From the NCBI GenBank assembly GCA_009775125.1, contig VSPD01000079.1:1-7886 (forward strand): DNA of 7,886 nucleotides, given 5' to 3'. Shown one piece after another: positions 1 to 5,168 of this stretch. The translations under genes and the position numbers were made by a program. Under the pieces are notes generated by a model. That model saw only the letters and a program-made list of their open reading frames with translations, was not told the origin of the DNA and searched no databases. Each line of letters starts with the position of its first letter. Position 1 is the stretch's first letter. Source of the DNA: Muribaculaceae bacterium. Its GTDB lineage: Bacteria > Bacteroidota > Bacteroidia > Bacteroidales > Muribaculaceae.

Positions 1-49
1 CAAAGAAGACATGGTTCCCAACGACGCCGTTAAGGACGCCCTCAAATAA
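1..49 (+). CDS. 3' end of an unidentified protein gene
   Basis: An open frame entering from the left edge reads K-E-D-M-V-P-N-D-A-V-K-D-A-L-K and stops at TAA (47-49). Only 15 residues are visible, so no family can be assigned. The other frames close early or are less plausible, the codons (GAC, GCC, CTC, AAA) match the style of the genes further right, and a terminator-like hairpin follows about 30 bp after the stop. All of this supports a real C-terminus, but the function cannot be stated. The lysine-rich end suggests a soluble protein. Confidence 0.6.
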   Translation, partial: KEDMVPNDAVKDALK

Positions 50-77
50 GTTTCCCCCAATCCCAACCCATACCCCC

Positions 78-119
78 GACGCCGAGGCAGCCCCACCGCA
101 GCCCCGGCGTCACTCTTTT
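78..119 (+). terminator. candidate intrinsic terminator of the left-edge gene
   Basis: Perfect 7-bp arms GACGCCG (78-84) and CGGCGTC (105-111) enclose a C-rich 20-nt loop and are followed by a short pyrimidine run, CTCTTTTCC, from 114. It sits just after the TAA at 47-49 on the same strand, where a terminator is expected. The loop is long and the T-run short and interrupted, so termination may be weak. Confidence 0.45.
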
Positions 120-214
120 CCATATCAAGCAGCCCGGACATCACAACGCAGAAAAGCGCAAGCCGTAATTCCGGTGCACTATTATTTTACAGTCAGGGAG
201 CGAATCCACCCGAT

Positions 215-303
215 AGGAACACTGACCGCGAAGCGCTTTGCAAGGCAAAGAATCCTCCGGATTGTGAAAAAAATACAATCACAATCCGGAGGATTGTGTT
301 CCT
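215..303. repeat. inverted pair of 24-nt hairpin units, left copy interrupted
   Basis: The right copy (280-303) is CACAATCC, loop GGA, GGATTGTG, then TTCCT. The left copy is its exact reverse complement but split: AGGAACAC at 215-222, then 28 foreign bases (223-250), then the remaining 16 bases at 251-266. The two uninterrupted 16-base arms (251-266 and 280-295) are perfectly complementary around a 13-nt A-rich loop, so the whole can also fold as one long hairpin. The inserted 28 bases end in their own small hairpin, CTTTGC-AAG-GCAAAG (236-250). Reading 215-222 as the displaced half of the left copy is an inference resting on an 8-base match. Confidence 0.7.
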
Positions 304-331
304 ACATAATCGATTCATAGTAATTTGTGAA

Positions 332-349
332 TTTCGGCACAAGCCGAAA
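332..349. repeat. short hairpin, part of a distant inverted repeat
   Basis: TTTCGGC (332-338) and GCCGAAA (343-349) form a perfect 7-bp stem with loop ACAA. The same bases recur inverted 250 bp away: GGCACAAGCCGAAAATG at 336-352 is the reverse complement of CATTTCGGCTTGTGCC at 603-618, apart from one extra A. The pair brackets the GTAG-headed palindromes, suggesting that about 336-618 could be a composite unit. Confidence 0.6.
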
Positions 350-361
350 ATGCAGTGCATA

Positions 362-378
362 GAATCGCGTAGCGATTC
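362..378. repeat. perfect 7-bp hairpin GAATCGC-GTA-GCGATTC
   Basis: Two perfectly complementary 7-base arms flank a 3-base loop, directly upstream of the GTAG-headed palindrome at 385. The adjacency suggests it belongs to the same REP-like unit. Confidence 0.6.
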
Positions 379-384
379 AAGAAT

Positions 385-567
385 GTAGCCCGGGGTGGAG
401 CGATAGCGCAACCCCGGGTATCGGCATTGGCATCATCCGTGGTATTGGAGCGAGCGACAGCGTAGCGTTCTGCATCACGGTTGGCACTATCGAACGCTCC
501 GGCAGGCTCCGCTCCAACGCCATAATAAATAACATCCACGCCCCCCAGGGCTGTCGCCCTGCGCTAC
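385..567. repeat. REPIN-like element: two GTAG-headed hairpins in inverted orientation
   Basis: On the + strand, GTAG (385-388) is followed immediately by CCCGGGGT (389-396) and ACCCCGGG (411-418), a perfect 8-bp stem. On the minus strand, GTAG (567-564) is followed immediately by a stem centred on AGGGC-GACA-GCCCT (560-547), which extends outward by about three more positions with one mismatch. A GTAG-type tetranucleotide 5' of an imperfect palindrome is the known recognition arrangement of REP sequences for RAYT transposases, and two REPs facing each other define a REPIN. Here the pair spans 183 bp, longer than a typical REPIN, because other palindromes lie between. The call comes from architecture alone. 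Confidence 0.6.
445..517. repeat. nested palindrome inside the REPIN-like element
   Basis: Outer arms TTGGAGCG (445-452) and CGCTCCAA (510-517) enclose inner arms AGCGTTC (464-470) and GAACGCT (492-498). All four arms are perfectly complementary, so this can form an extended cruciform or stem with internal loops. It fills the space between the two GTAG-headed hairpins. Confidence 0.55.
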
Positions 568-574
568 AATATTT

Positions 575-590
575 GTCTCCTAACGGAGAC
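575..590. repeat. perfect 6-bp hairpin GTCTCC-TAAC-GGAGAC
   Basis: A perfect 6-bp stem with a 4-nt loop lies 8 bp after the CTAC end of the REPIN-like element and before the inverted copy of the 336-352 segment. It has no T-run, so it is not a terminator. Confidence 0.5.
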
Positions 591-622
591 CCAACGCACC
601 GACATTTCGGCTTGTGCCATAA

Positions 623-720
623 AATCGAGCTTGGCGAGATAATGGATGGTTCTTTTTTGGTTCGTTCATAGTTCAAGATGGTTCGCGCCAAGCGCAGCGC
701 AATATGCACAAAGCTCGATT
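623..720. repeat. 10-bp inverted repeat AATCGAGCTT / AAGCTCGATT
   Basis: The arms at 623-632 and 711-720 are perfectly complementary and 78 bp apart. They bracket an unassigned spacer that includes CGCCAA (686-691), which pairs with TTGGCG (631-636). The repeat lies between the REPIN-like element and the two direct hairpin units at 728 and 801. Confidence 0.5.
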
Positions 721-727
721 CTCGACG

Positions 728-751
728 CGCAAGCCGGAGGCTCGCGTTCCT
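728..751 (+). repeat. 24-nt hairpin unit, copy 3
   Basis: CGCAAGCC, loop GGA, GGCTCGCG, then TTCCT. It has the same length, loop and tail as the copies at 280-303 and 801-824. Seven of eight stem positions pair; A731/C743 is the single mismatch. Compared with copy 1, the second and sixth stem pairs have changed on both sides together, which preserves pairing. Confidence 0.7.
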
Positions 752-800
752 GCAATCTGGAAATAATCACCTCTGGGATTACGGCTTACTTTCACACTGT

Positions 801-824
801 CTCAAGCCGGAGGCTTGAGTTCCT
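801..824 (+). repeat. 24-nt hairpin unit, copy 4
   Basis: CTCAAGCC, loop GGA, GGCTTGAG, then TTCCT: a perfect 8-bp stem. The orientation matches 280-303 and 728-751. It lies about 20 bp before the tRNA operon terminator, so it is not needed for tRNA termination. Confidence 0.75.
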
Positions 825-844
825 GCCTGCTGATGTGCGGACAT

Positions 845-877
845 AAAAAAAACTTGAAAACCGATTGGGTTTTCAAG
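845..877 (-). terminator. intrinsic terminator of the tRNA operon
   Basis: Read on the minus strand, CTTGAAAACC (877-868), a 5-nt loop and GGTTTTCAAG (862-853) form a perfect 10-bp stem followed at once by eight T residues (852-845). It starts 13 bp downstream of the tRNA-Gln 3' end and closes the two-gene tRNA transcript. On the + strand no T-run follows, so it is directional. Confidence 0.9.
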
Positions 878-890
878 CTGCAAGGTGAAG

Positions 891-961
891 TAGTCTTACC
901 TGGATTCGAACCAAGACAAACAGAACCAAAACCTGTTGTGCTACCATTACACCATAAGACT
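891..961 (-). tRNA. tRNA-Gln (anticodon TTG)
   Basis: A 71-nt cloverleaf folds on the minus strand. The acceptor AGTCTTA (961-955) pairs fully with TAAGACT (898-892). The D arm is GTG/CAC, the anticodon arm is ACAGG/TCTGT with loop TTTTGGT, and the T arm is CTTGG-TTCGAAT-CCAGG with one T-G wobble. The loop places TTG (929-927) at positions 34-36, which reads CAA and by wobble CAG. The 1-72 pair is a weak A-U, as is common for glutamine tRNAs. The discriminator is A (891), whereas E. coli tRNA-Gln has G73. CCA is not encoded and must be added by the CCA-adding enzyme. It is the second gene of the tRNA operon, 16 bp after tRNA-His. Confidence 0.93.
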
Positions 962-977
962 ATCATCTTTTAAGTGG

Positions 978-1052
<75 letters not shown>

Positions 1053-1069
1053 ATGTTGCTTTTGCGGTG

Positions 1070-1101
1070 CAAAGTTATGGCTTATTTTTTTAATATGCAA
1101 A
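1070..1101 (-). promoter_or_regulatory. Bacteroidetes-type promoter of the tRNA-His/Gln operon
   Basis: On the minus strand, TTTG (1101-1098) is followed after exactly 20 nt by TAACTTTG (1077-1070), matching the Bacteroides consensus TTTG-N19-21-TAnnTTTG at every fixed position. The expected start of transcription, about 5-6 nt past the -7 box near 1064, leaves a leader of roughly a dozen bases before tRNA-His. The A/T tracts upstream (1083-1110) could act as an UP-like element; that last point is inference. Confidence 0.82.
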
Positions 1102-1194
1102 TTTTTTTTCGATTATTTTTCCTATTTTCCGCAAATATTACGGTTTTATGAGTTTATACGAAATTAAATAATTAGCAGTTTGGTATAATTCTTA

Positions 1195-1236
1195 TTCCAA
1201 TATGGAACTTTTCGGCAATATAGGCTATAATATTGG
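1195..1236. promoter_or_regulatory. inverted repeats upstream of the efflux promoter, possible operator
   Basis: TTCCA-ATA-TGGAA (1195-1207) is a short palindrome. CAATAT (1216-1221) pairs with ATATTG (1230-1235), and CCAATAT (1197-1203) is also inverted against ATATTGG (1230-1236). All lie 20-60 bp upstream of the -33 element at 1256, a usual place for an activator or repressor site. The region is AT-rich, so short palindromes are partly expected by chance, and no regulator gene lies alongside. Confidence 0.3.
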
Positions 1237-1255
1237 ATACTTTAAGCACTGAGCA

Positions 1256-1287
1256 TTTGCACAAAACTATTATCAATATTAATTTTG
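1256..1287 (+). promoter_or_regulatory. promoter of the tolC-hlyD-permease operon
   Basis: TTTG (1256-1259), a 20-nt spacer and TAATTTTG (1280-1287) match the Bacteroidetes sigma consensus at all fixed positions. Transcription would start near 1293 and give a 5' leader of about 130 nt before the ATG at 1425, long enough to carry regulation. This is the only consensus-quality + strand promoter I found between the tRNA operon and the channel gene. I saw no internal one before the permeases. Confidence 0.75.
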
Positions 1288-1300
1288 CAGTGAAGCAGGC

Positions 1301-1341
1301 ACATATGTCGCTTTTTGAAAAACAAATTTCGGCCACATGTG
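1301..1341. promoter_or_regulatory. two 8-bp perfect palindromes in the efflux leader
   Basis: ACATATGT (1301-1308) and CACATGTG (1334-1341) are related perfect palindromes 33 bp apart, centre to centre, just downstream of the predicted transcription start. Spacing near three helical turns and position over the start region would suit a dimeric repressor, which would be typical for efflux operons. There is no direct evidence of binding. Confidence 0.3.
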
Positions 1342-1424
1342 TTTTTATTTTACATCTTGGAATATTATGTACGTAATAAATCCGGATGACAAAGATTTTA
1401 CGCAATCTTAACCGTTTCGACTAT

Positions 1425-2882
1425 ATGGGATTAAAACGTTTATACTTCGCTCTCGTTGCATGTGCCGCAGCTGCCGGCGCGTGCGCCCAGGATTTGCCTC
1501 AGGGCGTGGTGTCGCTCGACTCGTGCAGGGCCATGGCATTGGTCAACAACAAGCAGCTGATGATGAGCCGCCAAAGCATCAAGAAAGCTGAATATCAAAA
1601 CCGCGAGGCTTTCGCGGCCTACCTTCCTGCCCTCGACTTTGCCGGAGGATACATGTACAACCAAAAGGACATATCTATTTTCTCGTCCGACCAGATGCTC
1701 CCCACCAAGACTTTCAATCTCGAGACAAAGAGCTATGAATTCAATCTGGTGAAGAATCCCATGACCGGCGAGCCAATAAAAGGTCCCGATGGCCAATATA
1801 TCCCCGAATCCGTGGCTCTTATCCCGAAAGAAGCCATGACCTACGACATCCACAATGTTTTCTTCGGAGCCGTCACTCTCACACAACCTATATTTATGGG
1901 AGGCAAGATTGTGGCGATGAACAAAATCACGAAATATGCCGAGGAACTCGCCCGGCAGATGCACGACAGCGAGGCCGAAAATGTAATCTACGCCGTAGAT
2001 GCCGCCTACTGGCAAGTGGTGTCGCTCAAAGCAAAGCATAAACTCGCCGTGAGCTATGTCGACCTGCTCGACTCGCTCGACCGCAACGTGGGGCTGATGC
2101 TCGAACAGGGCGTGGCGACGCGCGCCGACAAGCTTAGCGTCGACGTGAAACTCAACGCCGCCCGTGTCGACCTCGTAAAGGTTGAAAACGGACTGTCGCT
2201 CTCGCGCATGGCCCTGGCCCAGGTGTGCGGACTGCCCGTGCACACGGTGTTTACCCTCGAAGACGAAGACCTTGACGACATATCGTCGGCCGAAGCCCCT
2301 GCCGAAAACTACGACATGGAGCAGGTCTACGCCCTGCGCCCCGACCTGCGGGCTCTTGGCCTCGGCGTCGACATAGCGGGCCAGCAGAAGCGCGTGGCCA
2401 TGTCCACGATGCTCCCCAACGTGGCCCTGGTCGGCTCTTATTCTTTCTCCAACCCCAACATGTTCAACGGGTTCTCAAAAAAATTCAACGGAGCTTTCTC
2501 CGTGGGCGCCATGGTCACTATCCCGCTTTGGCACTGGGGCGGAAACTACAACAAATACAAGGCCGCAGAAGCCGACGAGACTATCATGCGCCTGAAACTT
2601 GAAGACGCAAAAGAGCTTGTCGACCTGCAAGTGAGCCAGGCATCCTACCGCTCACGCGAGGCCGTGAAAACATATCTGATGACCGAATCCAACCTCGAAA
2701 GCGCCAACGAGAACCTGCGCACGGCCTCAATAGGCTTCCGCGAAGGAGTGGCCACCGCCGACAATGTGATGGAGGCGCAGACTGCCTGGCTGAAAGCCAA
2801 CTCCGAGCGCATCGACGCCATGATCGACGTGCATCTGTGCGACACCTACCTCTCGAAAGTGCTTGGCCGCCTGAGATATTGA
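1425..2882 (+). CDS. TolC-family outer membrane efflux channel
   Basis: This protein is the outer-membrane exit duct of a tripartite exporter. Its 485 residues start with a signal sequence: K4-R5, a hydrophobic core from 6 to 19, and a likely A-C-A cleavage site after residue 21. That is why I place the start at 1425 rather than at the in-frame ATG at 1386, which would bury the signal behind 13 extra residues. Two outer-membrane-efflux (OEP) repeats follow, at about 30-270 and 295-480. The first contains LTQPIFMGGK (152-161), the second the matching VTIPLWHWGG (364-373), the paired strand-to-helix transitions typical of TolC. A 60-residue extension at 80-140, including NPMTGEPIKGPDGQY, probably forms an extracellular loop. 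C20 could be a weak lipobox cysteine (A-G-A-C), so lipidation cannot be excluded. It is first in the operon; hlyD begins 41 bp later. The substrate is unknown. Confidence 0.93.
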   Translation: MGLKRLYFALVACAAAAGACAQDLPQGVVSLDSCRAMALVNNKQLMMSRQSIKKAEYQNREAFAAYLPALDFAGGYMYNQKDISIFSSDQMLPTKTFNLETKSYEFNLVKNPMTGEPIKGPDGQYIPESVALIPKEAMTYDIHNVFFGAVTLTQPIFMGGKIVAMNKITKYAEELARQMHDSEAENVIYAVDAAYWQVVSLKAKHKLAVSYVDLLDSLDRNVGLMLEQGVATRADKLSVDVKLNAARVDLVKVENGLSLSRMALAQVCGLPVHTVFTLEDEDLDDISSAEAPAENYDMEQVYALRPDLRALGLGVDIAGQQKRVAMSTMLPNVALVGSYSFSNPNMFNGFSKKFNGAFSVGAMVTIPLWHWGGNYNKYKAAEADETIMRLKLEDAKELVDLQVSQASYRSREAVKTYLMTESNLESANENLRTASIGFREGVATADNVMEAQTAWLKANSERIDAMIDVHLCDTYLSKVLGRLRY

Positions 2883-2923
2883 ACACCACTATTATTCTGA
2901 AAATTAAAATAAAATCCAAATCT

Positions 2924-3925
2924 ATGGAACTAAATAAAGAACAGCAAAGCGAAAACCGCTCTTTGATGACGGTTATGGGAATCGTGGTACTCGCCGTGAT
3001 CGCAATTGCCATCATAGGCTTCGTGTTCATGAACAAGCCGCCGGAAATAATCGAAGGCCAGGCCGAGGGCACAACCGTAAGAATATCGGGCAAGCTCCCC
3101 GGACGCGTCATGGAATTTTATGTCCGCGAAGGCGACACCGTTGCGCCCGGCGACACCCTCGTGCGCATCCACTCCGCCGTGGTAGAGGCACAGCTCACCG
3201 AGGCCGAGGCCATGCAGACCGTGGCCCGCGCCCAAGACCGTAAAATCGACGCCGGCACCCGCTCGCAAATAGTGCAGGCCGCAGCCGACATGCTCGCGCA
3301 GGCCCGCGCCGCCGAGTCAATAGCCCAAAAGACCTACCAGCGTATGCAAAACCTGTATTCGCAAGGTGTGATTTCCGAACAAAAACGCGATGAGGCCAAA
3401 GCCGCCTACGATGCCGCCGTGGCCGCCCGCGGCGCCGCCCAAAGCCAGCTCTCGCTTGCCCGCGCAGGCGCACAGAAAGAAGACAAACAGTCGGCAGCAG
3501 CCATGGTCGAGGCAGCAGGAGGCGGCGTAAGCCAGGTGCAGGCACTCCTCGCCGACAGCTACCTCACCGCCCCTGCCGCCGGCACCATCGACCAGATATA
3601 CCCCGAACCGGGCGAACTCGTTGCCACAGGCGCGCCCATCATGAATCTGCTCAAAGCCGACGACCGCTGGATCACCTTCAACGTCCGCGAGGAGCTTCTG
3701 CCTGAGCTCACCATGGGCAAGACCATATCAGTAATGGTTCCCGCCCTTGGCAAGAAAGACATCGACGTAAGCATCTACTACATCCGCGACATGGGCTCCT
3801 ATGCCACATGGCAGGCAACAAAATCTACCGGCGACTGGGACAGCCGCACATTCCAGATCAAGGCCCGTCCCACCGAGAAAATTCCCGACCTTCGCCCGGG
3901 CATGACCGTAGTTTATAAAAAATAA
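2924..3925 (+). CDS. HlyD-family periplasmic adaptor (membrane fusion protein)
   Basis: The adaptor bridges the inner-membrane permeases and the TolC duct. The protein has 333 residues. One N-terminal membrane segment (about 15-36) is followed by the first half of a lipoyl-like domain (52-82, with VREGDTVAPGDTL). An alanine/glutamine-rich helical hairpin spans about 85-210. The second lipoyl half is at 212-245 (LTAPAAGTIDQIYPEPGELV). A beta-barrel then runs to the C-terminus, ending LRPGMTVVYKK. The stretch SYATWQATKSTGDWDSRTF (292-310) resembles adaptors of the YhiI/YbhG type that pair with ABC-2 permeases, rather than RND adaptors. The start at 2924 is chosen because it puts a short polar head before the membrane helix; the upstream in-frame ATG at 2837 overlaps the channel gene. 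The leader is A-rich without a Shine-Dalgarno sequence. An 88-bp spacer with a phased repeat separates it from the next gene. Confidence 0.92.
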   Translation: MELNKEQQSENRSLMTVMGIVVLAVIAIAIIGFVFMNKPPEIIEGQAEGTTVRISGKLPGRVMEFYVREGDTVAPGDTLVRIHSAVVEAQLTEAEAMQTVARAQDRKIDAGTRSQIVQAAADMLAQARAAESIAQKTYQRMQNLYSQGVISEQKRDEAKAAYDAAVAARGAAQSQLSLARAGAQKEDKQSAAAMVEAAGGGVSQVQALLADSYLTAPAAGTIDQIYPEPGELVATGAPIMNLLKADDRWITFNVREELLPELTMGKTISVMVPALGKKDIDVSIYYIRDMGSYATWQATKSTGDWDSRTFQIKARPTEKIPDLRPGMTVVYKK

Positions 3926-3936
3926 GAAAAAAACAA

Positions 3937-4000
3937 ATCGACTTAATTCGATATAAATCGAAATATATCGATTTAAATCGATCGACCTAAATCGACCTAA
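3937..4000. repeat. 10-bp phased TCGA array in the hlyD-permease spacer
   Basis: TCGA occurs at 3938, 3948, 3958, 3968 and 3978, exactly every 10 bp, then at 3982 and 3992, again 10 apart. The units are degenerate decamers of the form AAATCGAnnT and end in an exact tandem pair of ATCGACCTAA (3981-3990 and 3991-4000). A perfect 16-bp palindrome, ATCGATTTAAATCGAT, occupies 3967-3982, and AAATCGA (3955-3961) pairs with TCGATTT (3968-3974). The array sits within the operon, 12 bp after the hlyD stop and 13 bp before the permease start. It could bind a protein along one face of the helix, fold in the mRNA, or simply be a repeat grown by slippage. Confidence 0.85.
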
Positions 4001-4013
4001 CCCCCAAGCAACC

Positions 4014-5168
4014 ATGTTGAAGGACAGCATATTACGTGAAATCCGCCGAATGACGCGCTACCCCGTGTATTTGGTTATGATGATCGTCGTGCCCATCGGC
4101 TGCGCCTTGTTCTTCATCTCCCTGATGCACGAAGGACTGCCGCTGAAAGTGCCCACCGCCATCGTCGACCTCGACCACTCCACCATGTCGCGCCAGATCA
4201 CACGCTCGCTCTCGGCCATGGAACTCGTCGAGATTGCCGACAAGGAAGAAAGCTATTCCAAAGCCCTCGCGGCAGTGCGCCGGGGCGACATCTTCGGCTT
4301 CTTCGTCATCCCCGAAAATTTCGAAAAAGACGCACTCGGCGGGCGCACCCCCACTCTCGACTATTACACCAACATGACCTTCTTTGTGCCCGGCACGCTA
4401 TCGTTCAAGGGCTTCAAGACCATGGCCGTGACCACATCGGGAGGCGTCGTCAAAGAAACCCTCACGTCGGTAGGACTCTCCGACGGCACCATCGGCGCGC
4501 TCATCCAGCCCGTCAACATCTCCAACCACCCCATAGGCAACCCCTGGCTCAATTACACATATTACCTCACGCCTTCGTTCTCGTTTGCAGCTCTGGCGCT
4601 CATAATCATGCTGATGACGATTTTCACCATCACCATTGAAATAAAACGCGGCACCTCGACCGACTGGATAGCAACCGCGCGGGGCAATATCTACGGAGCT
4701 CTCGCCGGCAAACTCATCCCGCAGTCGGCGGTGTTCTGCGCCGTAGCCCTCGCTATCGACGCCATCCTGTTCGGCTTCATGCACTTCCCCATGAACGGGT
4801 CCATGGCCGCGATAGCCATCGCCACAGTGCTGTTTGTCATAGCCACGCAAAGCCTCGGGCTGCTCATCACCTGCGCGCTCCCCAACCCGCGCCTGGCTCT
4901 GAGCATAGCCTCGCTTGTGGGCATCCTCACATTCTCCTTCGCCGGATTCTCTTTCCCCGTCGAAAAAATGTACGGCGCAATCGGCATTTTCTCCTACATC
5001 GTGCCCGTGCGCTACTGGTTCCTCATCTATATCAACCAGGCCCTCAACGGCTTCGACGTTTACTATGTGCGATTCTGCTTCGCCGCGCTGCTCATATTCC
5101 CGCTAATAGGCTGGGTGCTGGCTCCTCGCCTGCGCCGTGCATGCCTCAAACCCGTTTACGTGCCATGA
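4014..5168 (+). CDS. ABC-2 type transporter permease, first of a pair
   Basis: Inner-membrane subunit of an export complex, 384 residues. The topology is that of the ABC-2 permease family of the YhhJ/YbhS/YbhR type: a basic cytoplasmic head (R9-R15), one membrane helix at about 17-38, a large periplasmic domain at about 39-185 (containing VPTAIVDLDHSTMSRQI, 46-62), then five or six helices at about 187-209, 235-255, 263-288, 294-315, 321-341 and 352-371. The charged loop EIKRGTSTDWIATAR (209-223) between helices 2 and 3 is where the family contacts its ATPase. No Walker A or signature motif is present, so it cannot hydrolyse ATP alone. The start is the ATG at 4014, 13 bp after the decamer array. 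The stop overlaps the next start, implying translational coupling and probably a heterodimer. The substrate is unknown. Confidence 0.9.
   Translation: MLKDSILREIRRMTRYPVYLVMMIVVPIGCALFFISLMHEGLPLKVPTAIVDLDHSTMSRQITRSLSAMELVEIADKEESYSKALAAVRRGDIFGFFVIPENFEKDALGGRTPTLDYYTNMTFFVPGTLSFKGFKTMAVTTSGGVVKETLTSVGLSDGTIGALIQPVNISNHPIGNPWLNYTYYLTPSFSFAALALIIMLMTIFTITIEIKRGTSTDWIATARGNIYGALAGKLIPQSAVFCAVALAIDAILFGFMHFPMNGSMAAIAIATVLFVIATQSLGLLITCALPNPRLALSIASLVGILTFSFAGFSFPVEKMYGAIGIFSYIVPVRYWFLIYINQALNGFDVYYVRFCFAALLIFPLIGWVLAPRLRRACLKPVYVP

Larger units (their letters stand above)
200..840. repeat. gene-free cluster of REP/REPIN-like palindromes
   Basis: This 640-bp stretch between the left-edge gene and the tRNA operon has no credible coding frame but contains at least nine distinct short inverted repeats, nearly end to end. 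They include hairpins with 3-5 nt loops, GTAG/CTAC-flanked palindromes, and four copies of one 24-nt hairpin unit. This density and style is what RAYT-associated REP sequences and their clusters look like in many bacteria. No transposase gene is present here, so any mobility would be in trans. The best-supported members are listed separately. What it does, if anything, cannot be read from the sequence; such clusters can act as mRNA 3'-end stabilisers or attenuators, or be selfish repeats. Confidence 0.75.

Noticed and set aside
193..411. Small frames within the palindrome cluster, such as 193-411 (-), 377-709 (-) and 646-846 (+)
   Set aside because: Their sequences simply translate the repeats (phrases such as STPGY and SRRLEFLP), with no domain or start context. 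REP-like DNA often gives spurious ORFs of this kind.
215..824. The spaced repeats considered as a CRISPR array
   Set aside because: The units differ in orientation, the spacing is irregular (tens to hundreds of bases), stems vary by covariation rather than being identical, and no cas gene is present.
1172..1405. A 77-residue minus-strand frame over the efflux promoter region
   Set aside because: It lies across the AT-rich control region and consensus promoter, has odd codon use for this genome and shows no recognisable domain. A small divergent gene cannot be fully excluded.
1386..1424. Upstream ATG at 1386 as start of the TolC gene
   Set aside because: It would add 13 residues before the signal sequence. 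The ATG at 1425 gives a canonical signal peptide at the N-terminus.
1440..2243. A 267-residue antisense frame within the TolC gene, and a similar 276-residue one at 5156-5986
   Set aside because: Both lie wholly opposite well-supported genes with clear family features. Their translations are histidine/glycine/valine-rich with no recognisable fold.
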